Shown: one piece after another, positions 26,605 to 38,308 of the stretch
Layout of the letters: each line of letters opens with the position of its first letter
Numbering within the stretch: the stretch's first letter is position 1
DNA from: Chionis minor
Taxonomy: Eukaryota; Chordata; Aves; Charadriiformes; Chionididae
Reading direction: 5' to 3'
DNA: 64,000 bases
Assembly: GCA_013398295.1 (NCBI GenBank)
Contig: VZSF01000109.1
Location: 21,508-85,507 of the forward strand
Program-made: the position numbers and the translations under genes
Notes under the pieces: model-generated
Told to the model about the DNA's origin: nothing
What the model saw: the letters and a program-made list of their open reading frames with translations, nothing else
Database searches by the model: none

Positions 26605-28678
26605 AGTAGGATTGTGGAGTGGTTCGGAGTACAATCCTGTATGTTTCAAACAAAGTTTATAAGCGATGAGCCTGTGAAGTCAAGATTCCTAGCTTTAGAA
26701 GGTTAAACCTTCTGTTGGTTTCACCTTTCGAAAGATTTCAGGGCTAAATAAGAGTCTACGGTCCGCGCAGCTGCAAGGGAAGCAATGCTCCATGTTTATT
26801 TTTTAATCTTATTTGCAACAACAGATAAAACAGCCAATCTTCATGCACACGTACACACATGATAGGCACTCTATTAGTGAGATATAGAGAGACCATACAT
26901 CAGATGCAATGGTAACAATTCTAATAATATTGAACAAAACTGAGCAAAATTAACCCACAGGAAAAAAAAGTTCCTGCATTGCAATCTATTATTCTGTTGA
27001 CTAATCTGTCAAAGGAAGGAGCACTTGCACCACTTGAAACTACACTGGCCATTTTTCTTCCCATATAGGATCAATATATATATATAGCTAGGTTACAGTT
27101 AGAAAATGGGTTTTAGATAACGGACCTGAAGCTTGAAAGTTGGGTTGTTGATACAGCAAGTACCAAGATTTCTTTAACCCACAGTACACTAAAAATTGCA
27201 CAGATCTGCAAAAAACAGTAAGAGGCAAGAAAACGTCTACAAAAAGTGAAATTTCTCTCCACTGTTGGATCCCTTTGGCAACAGAGTTTCACTTTGTGAG
27301 CGGTGCTTGTGGCTGGATAAGGAGCTATTTCCTGCAGGATTTCTTCTTGAAAGCCTGAACTTTCCCTGTGGGAAATTTTTGTACAGGCAGTAAATGCTTT
27401 GCAGGCCATTGTACACTAGCTTGCCAAATTATTCCCTCTTCCTAACTAACAGAGATAAAAAGGTATCTGTGGTACATTGAGAAAAGCACTTGTAGCCCTT
27501 TTTCTCCCTCTGCAGTGAATGTTAGGAATTTTTCACCTTTATTGTGATCTTCCCCAGACTGCTACAGTTAGGGGGTGGATTGTGTCCAGAGCAAGAAAAC
27601 TGTGTATCATCTAGTAGACTGCAGTGGCCAACCATTACCTTCCTACACTCTAGAAAAAATATCTCTTAGAGTTTAAACCCAGCATAGTAATCTGCACCAT
27701 TGTCGGAAGGCCAAGCATAATAGCTGTGGACAAAAGCAAGGTCTGCTTCCTCTCAGTGGTTACAATCTCTATTGCATATCACACACATCAAAGAAGCAAA
27801 GACCACATCAGTGGTATGTGGTGTCAGGGAGAGGTTGCAACCACACGTGTGGTGTTGCTCAGAGACAGTGTTGAAGCTCTAGTGCTAGATCTCTGGTATA
27901 GACTACAGGAACTTAAAAAATGAAAAGAAAAAAAGAAGCAGCATTTATCTCAAATCCAGGTGCACAGACTATCCATTCTAAGATGGACTGCAGGTTCACA
28001 GGCAGCCTGCTTTACATCTGTCCTCGCCTTCATCCTGAAGAATTCAAAGAATGATGACAAAATTACACAATATGATGTGAAGGTCCATTATCTTTTCAGT
28101 AAAAACGTTTACACAACAGACACTCTCAGAGGAAGCTTACTGTCTGAACCTTGAAACAAAGGGAGGGAAAAAGAACATGGAAATACGTTCTGCGGAGGAA
28201 ACCTGATCTTTTGTAAAAATAAAACAGAAATGATGAATGCATTGAGCAGACTGACAAAAAAAGTTCTTTGGACTTGGCCATAGACAAACTTCAAATGAAT
28301 GTAAATTTATTATTTTTATATATTTAATCTATGTGATTCCATACATTAGATGTATATACCCAGCGGTAAGAGCTGTACATTCAAATATGAAGGTTAATCT
28401 GTTTAATTCTAATAGATCAGACTTGGAACCTCTCACACCTCCTCTGAAAACCGGGTTGTAGCTGGGGAGAAGTGAGAATTGAGCTAAGAAGCCCGTGACA
28501 CCTCTGGTGGCACCGGAGTCCATGGTGCAGGATCCAGGCTCAGCATCACGTAGCAGGGCGGCAGCCTTCTGAAGAGGCATCCACCCCTCTGAGCTTGCCT
28601 TCCGACCCCGGGCTTGTCAAGCACCAGTAAGAGATCAATAGCTGTGCATAAAGCCCCAAATGTTTGTTGCGTGTGCAG

Positions 28679-29212
28679 ATCATAGAATCATAGAATGGTT
28701 AGAGTTGGAAGGGACCTTAAAGATCATCAAGTTCCAACCCCCCTGCCATGGGCAGGGACACCTCTCACTAGAGCAGGTTGCTCAAAGCCCCATCCAGCCT
28801 GGCCTTAAACACTTCCAGGGATGGGGCCTCCACAACTTCCCTGGGTAACCTGTTCCAGTGCCTCACCACCCTCACAGTAAAGAACTTCTTCCTAATATCC
28901 AATATAAATCTCCCCTCTTCCAATTTAAAACCATTACCCCTTGACCTATCACTAGACTTCCTGACAAAGAGTCCCTCTCCAGCTCTCCTGTAGGCTCCCT
29001 TCAGATACTGAAAGGCTGCTATCAGGTCTCCCCGGAGCCTTCTCTTCTCCAGGCTGAACAGCCCCAGCTCTCTCAGCCTGTCCTCACAGGAGAGGTGCTC
29101 CATCCCTCTAATCATCTTAGTGGCCCTTCGCTGGACCTGTTCCAACAGTTCCATGTCCTTTCTATGTTGAGGACTCCAGAGCTGGACACAGTACTCCAGG
29201 TGGGGTCTCACA
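28679..29212 (-). mobile_element. Avian CR1 LINE, 5'-truncated copy
   Basis: CR1 is a non-LTR retrotransposon that moves by target-primed reverse transcription and usually leaves 5'-truncated copies. On the minus strand this copy encodes the C-terminal part of ORF2, from [13 protein letters not shown] through [20 protein letters not shown] and RHWNRLP to the terminal ALSNLL and stop at 28,768-28,770. The frame is open over roughly 145 codons. A short 3' UTR with the CR1 phrase read on the plus strand as TTGGAAGGGACCTTAAAGAT follows, then two copies of the CR1 terminal repeat (TCATAGAA on the plus strand). No endonuclease or RT catalytic core remains, so it cannot move itself. The intact frame suggests a fairly young insertion. 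No clear target-site duplication is seen. Confidence 0.95.
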
Positions 29213-29381
29213 AGCTCACAGATATTTCCAGACATAGTGCAGAAAATTCCCATTATTTTGCATTAATTAAAACACTTGCTTAATGAGCACTTGTTTGCAA
29301 TTCTGTAAATTTCTTTGCTTTTCATTAGTGCAAAATAATAAGAAATAAGCATGTGCATTTTTGACACATTTCATCTCAGGA

Positions 29382-29425
29382 AGTCAGAGCACTTCACAAA
29401 GATTAATTAATCTAACACCCCATTT
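29382..29425 (+). repeat. Possible MIR/CORE-SINE-like or LINE-tail scrap
   Basis: The phrase AGAGCACTTCACAAAGATTA followed by ATTAATCTAACACCCC resembles, by recall, the conserved tail shared by several old amniote SINEs and LINEs (GCACTTTACAAA...TTAATTAAT...ACACCCC). Only about 45 bases support it. Confidence 0.3.
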
Positions 29426-32073
29426 ATTTATCAGAAGCCTTTAAATGTTCTCAAGTCATAAATGGTGCTGTACTGTCAGTGCAGCTTGTGTTGATGATCT
29501 CAGCCAGTGCGCCTGGGATTAATCATTCTGTTCCAAACAGGCCATGGCACATAATTTGTTCTAATATATATGTTTGACAAAAATGACATAAATTCATCTT
29601 ATTGATTATTTTAAGTGGCTTTAGACCTCCTAAGTGCAAGAAGCTTCCTTGTAGCTTGTTGTGGGTTTATTTTTTTAATAATGAAATTACATTAAAGAAA
29701 TTGAGGATAAAAATTATTTTTCATAATATGAGTTAGCCTGTATTTTAACATGTAAGGATTAAGTTCTATGAGTTTCTAATGAGTTACTGTAGAATTAAGC
29801 ACATCAGACTTGTTCCCAGATTAATCTTAAAGCAGTGGGGTTAACAGCCTAATCCAATAGGCACTGCTTTTGATGATATCCTTTTATACCGACTTCAACC
29901 AGATCAAGATGGGATCTGATGCAGTATATCCTCTTTTCAGCAAACCAGTTGTTAACATATACTTAAACCTTGTTGCTTAAGGGCACCTCTGAAGAGAGAC
30001 TGCCTTGAGAGTACGTTCAAGGTTCAATATGTGCTCAGGTACTTTGCTGAATGTTAGTACTTTAAAGAATTTAAAACACTTTGACAGGAACCCAGAAATT
30101 AGAAGGACTCAGGCAAGTAATTAATTACATTTGAGAAATGGCTCTCTCATGTAACAAGCGCAGGTCAAGAAAAAATATAATATTGAGAAAATATTGATTC
30201 TTTTTTAGAAATGTGGCACCAGAGCAGTAAAATTATGTCATGGACAAAGAATTATCTTTAGATCACAAAACAAGCCTTCCAGTCTTCTGTTACATGGAGG
30301 TATTTGGAAAAGGGATGGAGATACCTATGGAAAAAGAGTAAGACTCAAATGAGAAAGCTCAAACTGAAAGTCTTGTTTAGGAAAAAATCTTGTGTAGACT
30401 GCCTCCTAGTCTGGAAAGTACACAACATAGTGTATAGAATATATTCCTTTCTTTCTGTTGGACTTGGATATAGTGTGGAGCCCTGCACTTCTGCTCTGGA
30501 GCATTGATGCTCTGTGCCATGCAGAGTGAGGATGAGGCAGGCTCCAGGACAGAGGCTGCCGTGAGGCTTTCTGTTGTATAGCTATGCTCTGGCAGACTGG
30601 GACTTCCTCAATATGGAATCACTGGATTCAGAAAGGAGGAAATTTCCCCAGACCCTCTCCTGCTGTTGCGTGCCCTTCCTCTCGACTGCAGCGCAATGTG
30701 CCCCCAGCACCATGGGGACTGCATGCCCCTTGGCATAGTGCCCTGCTTCCACCAGCAGCGCAGGGGACGCACAGCCACCCTAGCCACGCCATCCGGGCTC
30801 CCTAGCCTGGACAGAGCTCTTCAGTGAGTGGTGGGAGACGTGGGTCTGAAACCTCTGACTGAGGAGGTGTTGAGCCGAATGTGTCTGTTTATTTAAGAAA
30901 CCTACAAGTAAGTGCTTCTTCCTGTGGAGGTTCTGAGACTGTGAGTCCTGGTTAGATGCTGAACGTAAGAGAGACGTGTATTTCAGGTACTCCTGACTCA
31001 GTGGGTTTTGGTGCATAGCCAATTCCAGGTTCAGTATACGACATTTCTTGATAATGATTTGGGGTGTACAATGATCCTACATAGGCTATAGGGAACATAA
31101 TTCTCGGTACATGTGCAGATGCCTAAATAATTTTTCAGATCTATTTCTAATTGCCTGAAGTAGCCTTCTTAATATGGCAAATTCTAACTTCATATCACAA
31201 AAACTGAAGAGAAAAAGATCAACAAAACTAACTCTTAGAATAAGTGGAAGAAAAAGTAGGAAACCACCTATTGGATAGTTGAGGAGTATAAAGGTAATTC
31301 TTTGCTGAAGGAACTGGAACCGTTTTATAGAAGTGCTCTGATGTGTCTTTGAAATTCCATTTCACATAGAGATAACAATCTTGATTCTCAGCTGATATAA
31401 ACTGTCAGGGATACATTGAAGACAATTTCCTCCAGCTTCTGATCTGGCCCAGAGATATCATCTACTGCTATCTATACTGGTATCATCTAGTATCATCTAT
31501 GCTGGCATCAGGATGAAATGTACATGTCTGCATATAGCTTTGTAGCTGACAAAGACAAAGAACCGTGTTAACATAGAGGAGAAAAATAACTAGTACAGAA
31601 TAAAATTAATAGCAATGGATGAAAAATTCTGTGTACATGAAAATATGCTGGCCACTCTTTAGTTTCTGGTTTTATTTATTTGTTATTTAAGAGGTGTTTT
31701 CTTCAAGGTGGCTGGTAGTTATATTAGTTTCATTTACAGGCTTTTTCCAATGCAGTACAAGAGTGTATTCCCTCCTACTGAAGGCAGATGTTGAGTATCA
31801 TACCTAATGTACTGCTACTGTTTCATTCAGAGAGGATGAAATACATGATGCAGTCAGGAAAATGGAGGTTAAGTGTGATCATTGCACTGGTTTTTGGCAA
31901 CAAAAAATCCTATGCTTTTGCTCCTTTAGAAATCCCAAAATTTGCAACCAGTCAGAATGCAAAGGCTAATGTGCGTAAGTGACTGATGCTTATTTTGCAG
32001 CATTTTGTCAACAGTCTAATAGAGCCTCACAGCTCTCAAAGGTTTTGTATGGTGTCTTCCTCTTGCAGAAAAT

Positions 32074-32108
32074 GCACACACGTGTGTGTGTGTGCATGCA
32101 CATGTGTG
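32074..32108. repeat. (GT/CA)n-rich microsatellite
   Basis: Alternating purine-pyrimidine tract of CA and GT dinucleotides with interruptions (CACACACGTGTGTGTGTGTG, then GCATGCACATGTGTG). Such tracts are prone to slippage and Z-DNA formation. No gene is associated. Confidence 0.9.
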
Positions 32109-34579
32109 CCTGCTTTCCTAAGGGAGTTTTACAAGACTTCTACATGTTGGATGCAAGTTCAATGATGCCACTCTTCAGGAACGCAGGTCTGGAGATGTGG
32201 AGCGCTATGGTACCGGCCACATGATGACTGCCTGAGGTGAGAGATTCCAGTAATTTTCCCTGCTGTTATGGGAACCGTCATGTGTAATTCCAGTTTTGAC
32301 AGGTTTTTCTGTAATTGGTATTTGGCTATTGGACGCACCTTTTGCTGGAAGAAGACGCTGCCCCTCAGGCTGCTATCTGACAGTCTGCGGCAGCGCTGCT
32401 GCCTCTGCTTCAGTGCTAATGCCACTGCCTGTGCAGCTCTACATGGGAACAGTGTGGGGAACTGACCTGGTTTAAAACAAAAAAAAAAAAAAATCCCACC
32501 CCAGCATCAAAGGCCTATTTTTTCAGCTGGATCCAGATTCCTGTGCCAGATCAATGAATGGTTGCAGAAATACTTGTGCCAGCATGGTGGTGGGAGAGTC
32601 TAGGGGTCAGGAGCAAGTGCCCAGGGAGGAAGGGGTGGCAGCTTCTTGAGGTGGCTCAGCTGATGCCAACTTGCCCACCGCCTGGCGCTAGGTGTGTGTA
32701 CTTGCACCACTGCTGCTCTGATACAGGTTTGTGCTCAATGGAACAGATTTAAACGCCTGCCTAAAGCCGCTGGAATGCCAGAGCTGCTTTAGCGCTGCCT
32801 CCAAGCCCAGGCAAGGTCTTGATGTGCTAAATGCAAAGGTAAAGGTTTGTCATCGGTACTGACCTACCAGTCAGTTTGCCCACTGTGTACACAGGACCAT
32901 ATTTTTAACACCTCTGTGACCATTCAGCATGTGGAGTGTGTTCTGGCATTCATTTTAAAACGGATGTATCACCACTGCATTAGCACGCAGGTAGTTTGAA
33001 ATAATATTTGAAAGGCCTGTAGGCAGACCAACTCTAAAATTTGAAATTAATTTGCCTTGAATAGATTCGGCCTGAAGAGGGGTGGAAGTCTGAACTGTAC
33101 CAGTCAACCATAGTTTAGTTCCACCAGTACTTGCAGTCACACTCATTCTGGCATCGAGCCACCATCATTCCTGCACTTAAGATACAAGGGCGATGTCTGT
33201 ATATGTAGTTCTTTAGTGTGATTTGACTCTTTTTAAAAGGAAGGTTCTAACTAGGAAAGGATTTTTCACTAGGTGTTGAAAGTTTAATTCTTAAAATCAC
33301 CTCTTCTGAAAAATTCTGACATCAGAACATGATTAAGTGCTAGTCCTGTCGTATCTTATTTCAGGAAGTCCATGGTAGTGCCATGGAAGCAGGACCGTGT
33401 TATTTTACATAGCGTGCACATTTAATTCTGACATGTACGCTGACAGCCTGTGTTACTCCTTCTGTCATAATAAAACAAAGCAATTAAGTTTGCAAAACCT
33501 CAAATACTCTTTTTACTTGATCTTTAGAGCTGCTGAAAATACTTTTACAGTCAGAAACACACCTCCTTTGCTTGTGCTGAGATAGTAGAGAGCTACAGTC
33601 CTTCCAGCTTTGTTATAGTGTACCAATGGCTACACAGTGGACATAACAAACATATCTGTTTGTTAGTACAAGGTCTGAAGTCCATACAGACTTTTTATTC
33701 CAGCACAGTCCTCCCTAAAGTCAAAAGACCTTTTCTGAATAGGACTGATTAAACATGTCAGGAGTTAGATCTATATTTGTTTAGTGCCAACAGTGTGTTC
33801 AGTACTGTCAAGTATGTAATTGTTGCATCTAAAATGGTTTAAATACTGTAGTGTCTACTAAGTCCACATTTTTTGATGAAAGACTCAGATTTTCTTCAGG
33901 GCCATGGCAATAACCGTAATTTCAGGATGGGATTTCAAAACCTTTGTGAAAAAGTGATTTTTTTTTTCCTCCCCCTGATCCTAAAAGGAAACCCTATGTG
34001 GGATTTCCTTTTTCTAATTGCAAAATTAAATTATTGCAAAGGCAAGGAAATTCAAGCTGAAATTCAAGACCTACTGAATAGCAAAAAAAAAAAAAAAAAA
34101 TCCTATGGAAATGGAGCTGAGAACCTAAATTATAAAGCTATGGGTTCATCTCATATGAACTTCACTTATCAAAGGATATTGGACACTGTGCTACTAAGGA
34201 ATTAAATAAAGCAATATGCTGGAAAAAAAGATGCCTGAAACAGTGAATAAGAAGTGACCTCTTTACCACCTTTTAGATTGTGGGGAGGTTCTCCAGCACA
34301 GCTCTGAGGCAGCCCCGAGGCAGGTTTCTTTGGCTCCTGAGACAAAGATTGTGGTCCCCAGGACTGCAGAGGTTGACAGGACCTGGCATCCTGTCTGGTC
34401 CCTCTCCCCTTTCCACTAGTGATCCCTATCTCAGTGCTTCACTCCCCCCCAGGCTCTGCCTTTCAGGGGACAGAGCTGGGAGTCCGGAGGGCAGAGTCGG
34501 TGAAGAGCTGGTTACCTCCGCCTGAGGCTGCAGGAAAGACAGAGGTAGATCCACTTTGGACCTGATTTCTGAGTCGCCC

Positions 34580-34651
34580 CTGCTTTGAGCAGGAGATTGG
34601 ACAAGATGACCTCCACAGGCCCCTTCCAACCCAGGTTATTTATGACTTTGT
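34580..34651 (+). mobile_element. CR1 LINE 3' tail fragment
   Basis: The plus strand carries the CR1 3'-terminal phrase: CTTTGAGCAGGAGATTGGAC, AAGATGACCTCCACAGGCCC, CTTCCAACCCAGGTTATT and TATGACTTTGTG. It lies opposite in orientation to the copies at 28.7 and 38.3 kb. The tail repeat has decayed, so it is older than those copies. GC-rich sequence immediately upstream (from about 34,270) may belong to the same insertion but matches no part of CR1 that I recognise. Confidence 0.85.
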
Positions 34652-36749
34652 GGCTTCATGAAAAAAACCTGCTTTGCAGTCTGATTCATTTGAAAAGCAT
34701 AAGTGATTTTTCATGTAGCATCTATTTATGGATATTGGATATTCTCAACATTTAAAAGGAATTTCAGAGCATTTTTACTGCGCAGTTCTTCAGCCTTGGA
34801 ATAACAGCAAATATTTCTCTTTTGGCTTTGCCTCTGAAAATCTTATTGTATTGACATATGGAAATAAGCTCCTGATGTCTGAATAAAATGGAGTATGCAA
34901 GTCCTTGAGCAAGACCTCAGTGCTCCTAAGTCACTTGTGCAATTTCAGAGACGTTCTTTTCTGTTGTGGTATTAGTGGAATATATATGACCAATAAAGAT
35001 ATATTGAAATGCTGCAATTTATGAATTAATTGTTCCAAGTAATGACTAAGACTAACACTAAAGAGATGATCCCCCTCTACCAGCAATATAGCAAGTACCC
35101 AGTAACAAATATATAGCGGTAACAAATGTATGACAAATAATCAAAGAAATGAAATTTTTTGCAAAGTAAAAGTATATTTAATGAGTCAAATCCAGCCCAG
35201 AAAAAAAATGATTTTTTTTCAGTTTGTCCTTTAAATTGTAGTTTAATAAAAGAGACAAAAAATTGTAGTTTAATAAAAGAGACAAAAATGGCTGAGCAGG
35301 GGAAGCAACCTATCAGACAAATTGCGATACCTTTACTTTCGAAAAGCATTTTGTTTCACAAATAGTTCTGTTAATTTGATATAACAGATAGGAGAGTATC
35401 ACAGTTCAGTCATGCAGCCTTGTGGCTGTAAGTGAAGACCTGAGGCAAGGTTAACTTTAGTATCACAGTTTTTTCAATTGGTAAGTCGGAAATAAACAGT
35501 GTCTCCTCTCAACAGAAACACTGAGTAGAGCAGGATGTTAAGTTTTATTGTGTATCCTGTTTTTTAGTCAGATCAGTATTACTTTTAAAAACTTGCAGAG
35601 TCTTCTGCGGGCTTTGTGTGAACAAAAAATAGTCACAGACAGCTATTCTGCTTGCTGAAAATTAGTATCAAGCACTTCTACAATACAGTCTAGACAGGAA
35701 ATTGCCTTGTCCTTCAGCAGAAAATTGATTAGGTAATTCATTACATCAGTCATCTAAGACACTCCATCCTTTCAAAATTTGTTTTCTGTGGCTCTGATAA
35801 AGGTAAGATCTATAGGTTTTCTCTTCTAAGTAGGTGAGTCATCTTAGGCTGGACATTTCACACATGTTTTCGTAGGACAGCAATTCTGCTCTGTGGCTAA
35901 GCCAATTGAAGAAGAACATTAAACTTACCTGATGCTTATCTGTAGGGTGCTCAGGATACAGGACAGAATAAGCCTCCTGTAGAGAACTTTTGGTACTTCT
36001 GTTCCTCTTCAGCTCGCAAACAATGGCTTTTGTTCATGTCTGAAATGCTTGCACTCCCCCAAGAGAATGCTCTCAGTAGAACCTGAATGTCCCAGAAGTA
36101 TTTTCTTTTTATTGCTGTCTATTGATTTTAATTTTCGTGTGTAGATCACAGCAACACTATAACTCTGTAGATCAGCTCAGCAAAATTCTTGCTTACATAA
36201 TGCATTCTTCTGATGCATTAGTGTTTGCATGTTAATCACAATTAAGCGACTTTTAATGTTTGCAGTCAGCATGTGACATAGATGAACCTAAAAATATGCC
36301 CCGTGGATCCCAGCCAACAGAAAAAAATAAGACAGAGTAAAGAAATGCATCAATTTATACCAAATTATAACCAGAAGAATTCAGAGGGCAGGAAATCATG
36401 AAGAGAACTATAAATGAGCTGATGTGAGTATATGACATGGCAAAAAGGAAAGCAATTAATAAATCAGTCTTTAAAAAGTAGTGAAGAAAAGAAAGACAAT
36501 AAAAGGAAGAGTTAGAAAAAAAATTAACAAGGATTCGCCAAAGGGTTTTGTCCTTTTTTCCACCGAAAAATGTAGTTTTACAGTCTTGATTTGGACAAGA
36601 GTGATTCTAAAAAATGCTGAAAAATGTAGGAAAGTATCCTTCAAAAAACTGAAGCAATGTCCAAGCAAGCAAGCGAAAGAGAAAGGATGTGAAAAAAGTG
36701 GCAAATTAAGCATAATGACACAAATCACAAACCAACAATAAATGTTTTA
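34652..36749. other. Non-coding stretch
   Basis: No recognisable gene. A perfect 27-bp tandem duplication lies at 35,234-35,287. The sequence from about 36,380 to 36,749 is A-rich and may be a further degraded 5' part of the old CR1 that becomes recognisable at 36,750. Confidence 0.55.
35234..35287. repeat. Perfect 27-bp tandem duplication
   Basis: Two identical adjacent copies, 35,234-35,260 and 35,261-35,287, each starting AATTGTAGTTTAATAAAAGA. Perfect identity suggests a recent slippage event, possibly polymorphic. No function is evident. Confidence 0.95.
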
Positions 36750-38240
36750 GGGACTATTTGCTAAACGCATAAAAACTAACAGCAAACCCTTCCTCAAAGC
36801 CATTGGGAGTGGAGATTCTCCCTTGGAGTCATTAAGGCCAATTGACATATCAATGAGAGGATAAATTACAGCGGAAAAAACAAAGGGATTCTTGCATGTT
36901 TCCTCAGCCTGGAAGATCTTAGAAATTCACACTCCAGAAATCCGTACAAGAATGTATCAGAAGATCTGTTTTAAACTGAAATGTCTGTGGAGGAGGTTAT
37001 AGAACAAATTTACAAAATGAACAGTAGCAAACTGCCAGGACCATATGGTATTTACACAGGAGATCTAAAGGAAATTGAGGATGAAATAGCTGAACTACTA
37101 TATTCCTGAAAACTGCCTCTATAGTAAAGATATGGAAGGTAGGCTAGGACACTAGTTTTTTAAAAGTATCTCAATTAGGGATTCTGGGATTACAGACCAG
37201 TGATTTTGATTACTGGGAAGTAACACACAGCGTGGAAAAGATAATCTTAATTTACATGCAGGGTGATAAACTCTGTACTAACTGCCACCACTCAAAAAAA
37301 AAAGGTCTTAGAAATGTAACATAATTCTGTGAAAAACTCAGTTTCGTGTTCAGTAAAAGTCAAAGAAGCAATTACAAAATAAGGCAAAAATTTCAGGTAT
37401 TACATATGCTCTTCAGCATATGAGCCCCTTTGCAAAATGCATGACCTGCCCCCCCNGCTTCTAACCCCCCCCCCCCCCCCCGATTTGTTCTGATAAATAT
37501 ATTACCTCTATCTATTTCCAAGCTGCTTGCTTTGATATGTCCTTGGGCCACCACAGAAAGAACAATGCTACCAATAAAAAAGCAGGAAATTATTATTGCA
37601 GGAATGGAGAACAAAACAGTATGTCAAGCTATGTCCACTCTCAAATATTATGTTACATTTCTGGTCTTCCCTCTTATCTCTCATCCCCGGAAGGGACAGG
37701 GCAGAACTAGAAAAGGTTCAAGGAAGGACAATAACAGTGATCAAAGAGACAAAACGGCTTCCATAAGAGGAACAGCTAAATTGTTTAGGACTGTTCAGCC
37801 AGGGAGAGACAACTTCATTTTGTACAGCTATCATGGCCTGGAGAAGGTGAACAGACAATGATGTTTTTCCTACACAAGCTAGTGAGAGCTAAAATTATGT
37901 TTTTGACGGGTAGGTTGAAAATGAACAAAATTAGTTGTACTGTGGAACTCTTGCACACAGGGTATTTAAATATTTACAGTGTACATCTAGCTGTTCATAA
38001 AGCTAATTAATGGAGGAAAAATCTACCAGATACTGTAAGCATAAAGATAATACCTCTCATTCAGGAATTTGCAGAACCACAAATCCCTGGAGACTGAGGA
38101 AGTATTGTGGAGAAGTACTGGCATATTCTGGCTTGGTTTTTACACCATTACCAAGATAACTGTTACTTGCCAATGTGAGAGAGATGTTACACTTCCGGAT
38201 GAACTTTTGGTCTTAACAGTAAGCTATACTTATAGTCCTT
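36750..38240 (+). mobile_element. Ancient CR1 LINE relic, reverse-transcriptase region to 3' end
   Basis: In order along the plus strand I see degraded ORF2 phrases. TNSKPFLKAIGSG lies at about 36,775. NSSKLPGPYGIYTGDLKEIE lies at about 37,020-37,080 and matches the CR1 RT signature PGPDGI with D changed to Y; it continues as DEIAELL. A frameshifted GNYRP-type block sits near 37,185. A C-terminal block begins GMENKT, and LEKVQGRTITVIKE-type and GLFSQGE-type phrases follow at 37,600-37,860. A 3' UTR ends near 38,240 with GATGAACTTTTGGTCT and TATACTTATAG. That ending differs from the avian CR1 tail and resembles the CR1 type of turtles and crocodilians (by recall). Many stops and frameshifts make it inactive. 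The middle (about 37,350-37,550) is missing or replaced and includes a C run. Confidence 0.75.
37449..37481. repeat. Poly-C tracts flanking an undetermined base
   Basis: Seven C (37,449-37,455), one N (37,456), a short spacer, then seventeen C (37,465-37,481). The N is the only undetermined base noticed in the window, so the length of the C run should be treated as uncertain. It sits in the non-matching middle of the old CR1 relic. Confidence 0.9.
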
Positions 38241-38308
38241 CCTTTGCACCCAAGAGTACCCCATACAAGGGCATAAGAGACATCAATGGTAATTTCTGAA
38301 GTCTCTTA

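Larger units (their letters stand above)
13835..28678. other. Non-coding AT-rich stretch
   Basis: No recognisable gene in almost 15 kb. It holds a 17-base T run (18,234-18,250), a 15-base A run (24,201-24,215), and an AT-rich near-palindrome at about 14,845-14,885. There are two CpG-containing islets in otherwise CpG-poor DNA (about 21,585-21,690 and 22,310-22,390). Two scraps resemble old amniote repeats (19,761-19,793 and 26,560-26,604). Frames such as plus 14,640-15,065 and minus 22,376-22,714 exceed 100 codons but show no recognisable domain or consistent splice context. Confidence 0.6.
29213..34579. other. Non-coding stretch
   Basis: No recognisable gene. It holds homeodomain-like TAATTA/TTAATTAA motifs at 29,250-29,425, a (GT)n-like tract at 32,074-32,108, a 15-base A run (32,479-32,493) and an 18-base A run (34,083-34,100). 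GC-richer patches occur at about 30,480-30,830, 32,150-32,830 and 34,270-34,560. Their origin is not clear; the last may belong to the CR1 insertion that ends at 34,651. Confidence 0.55.
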
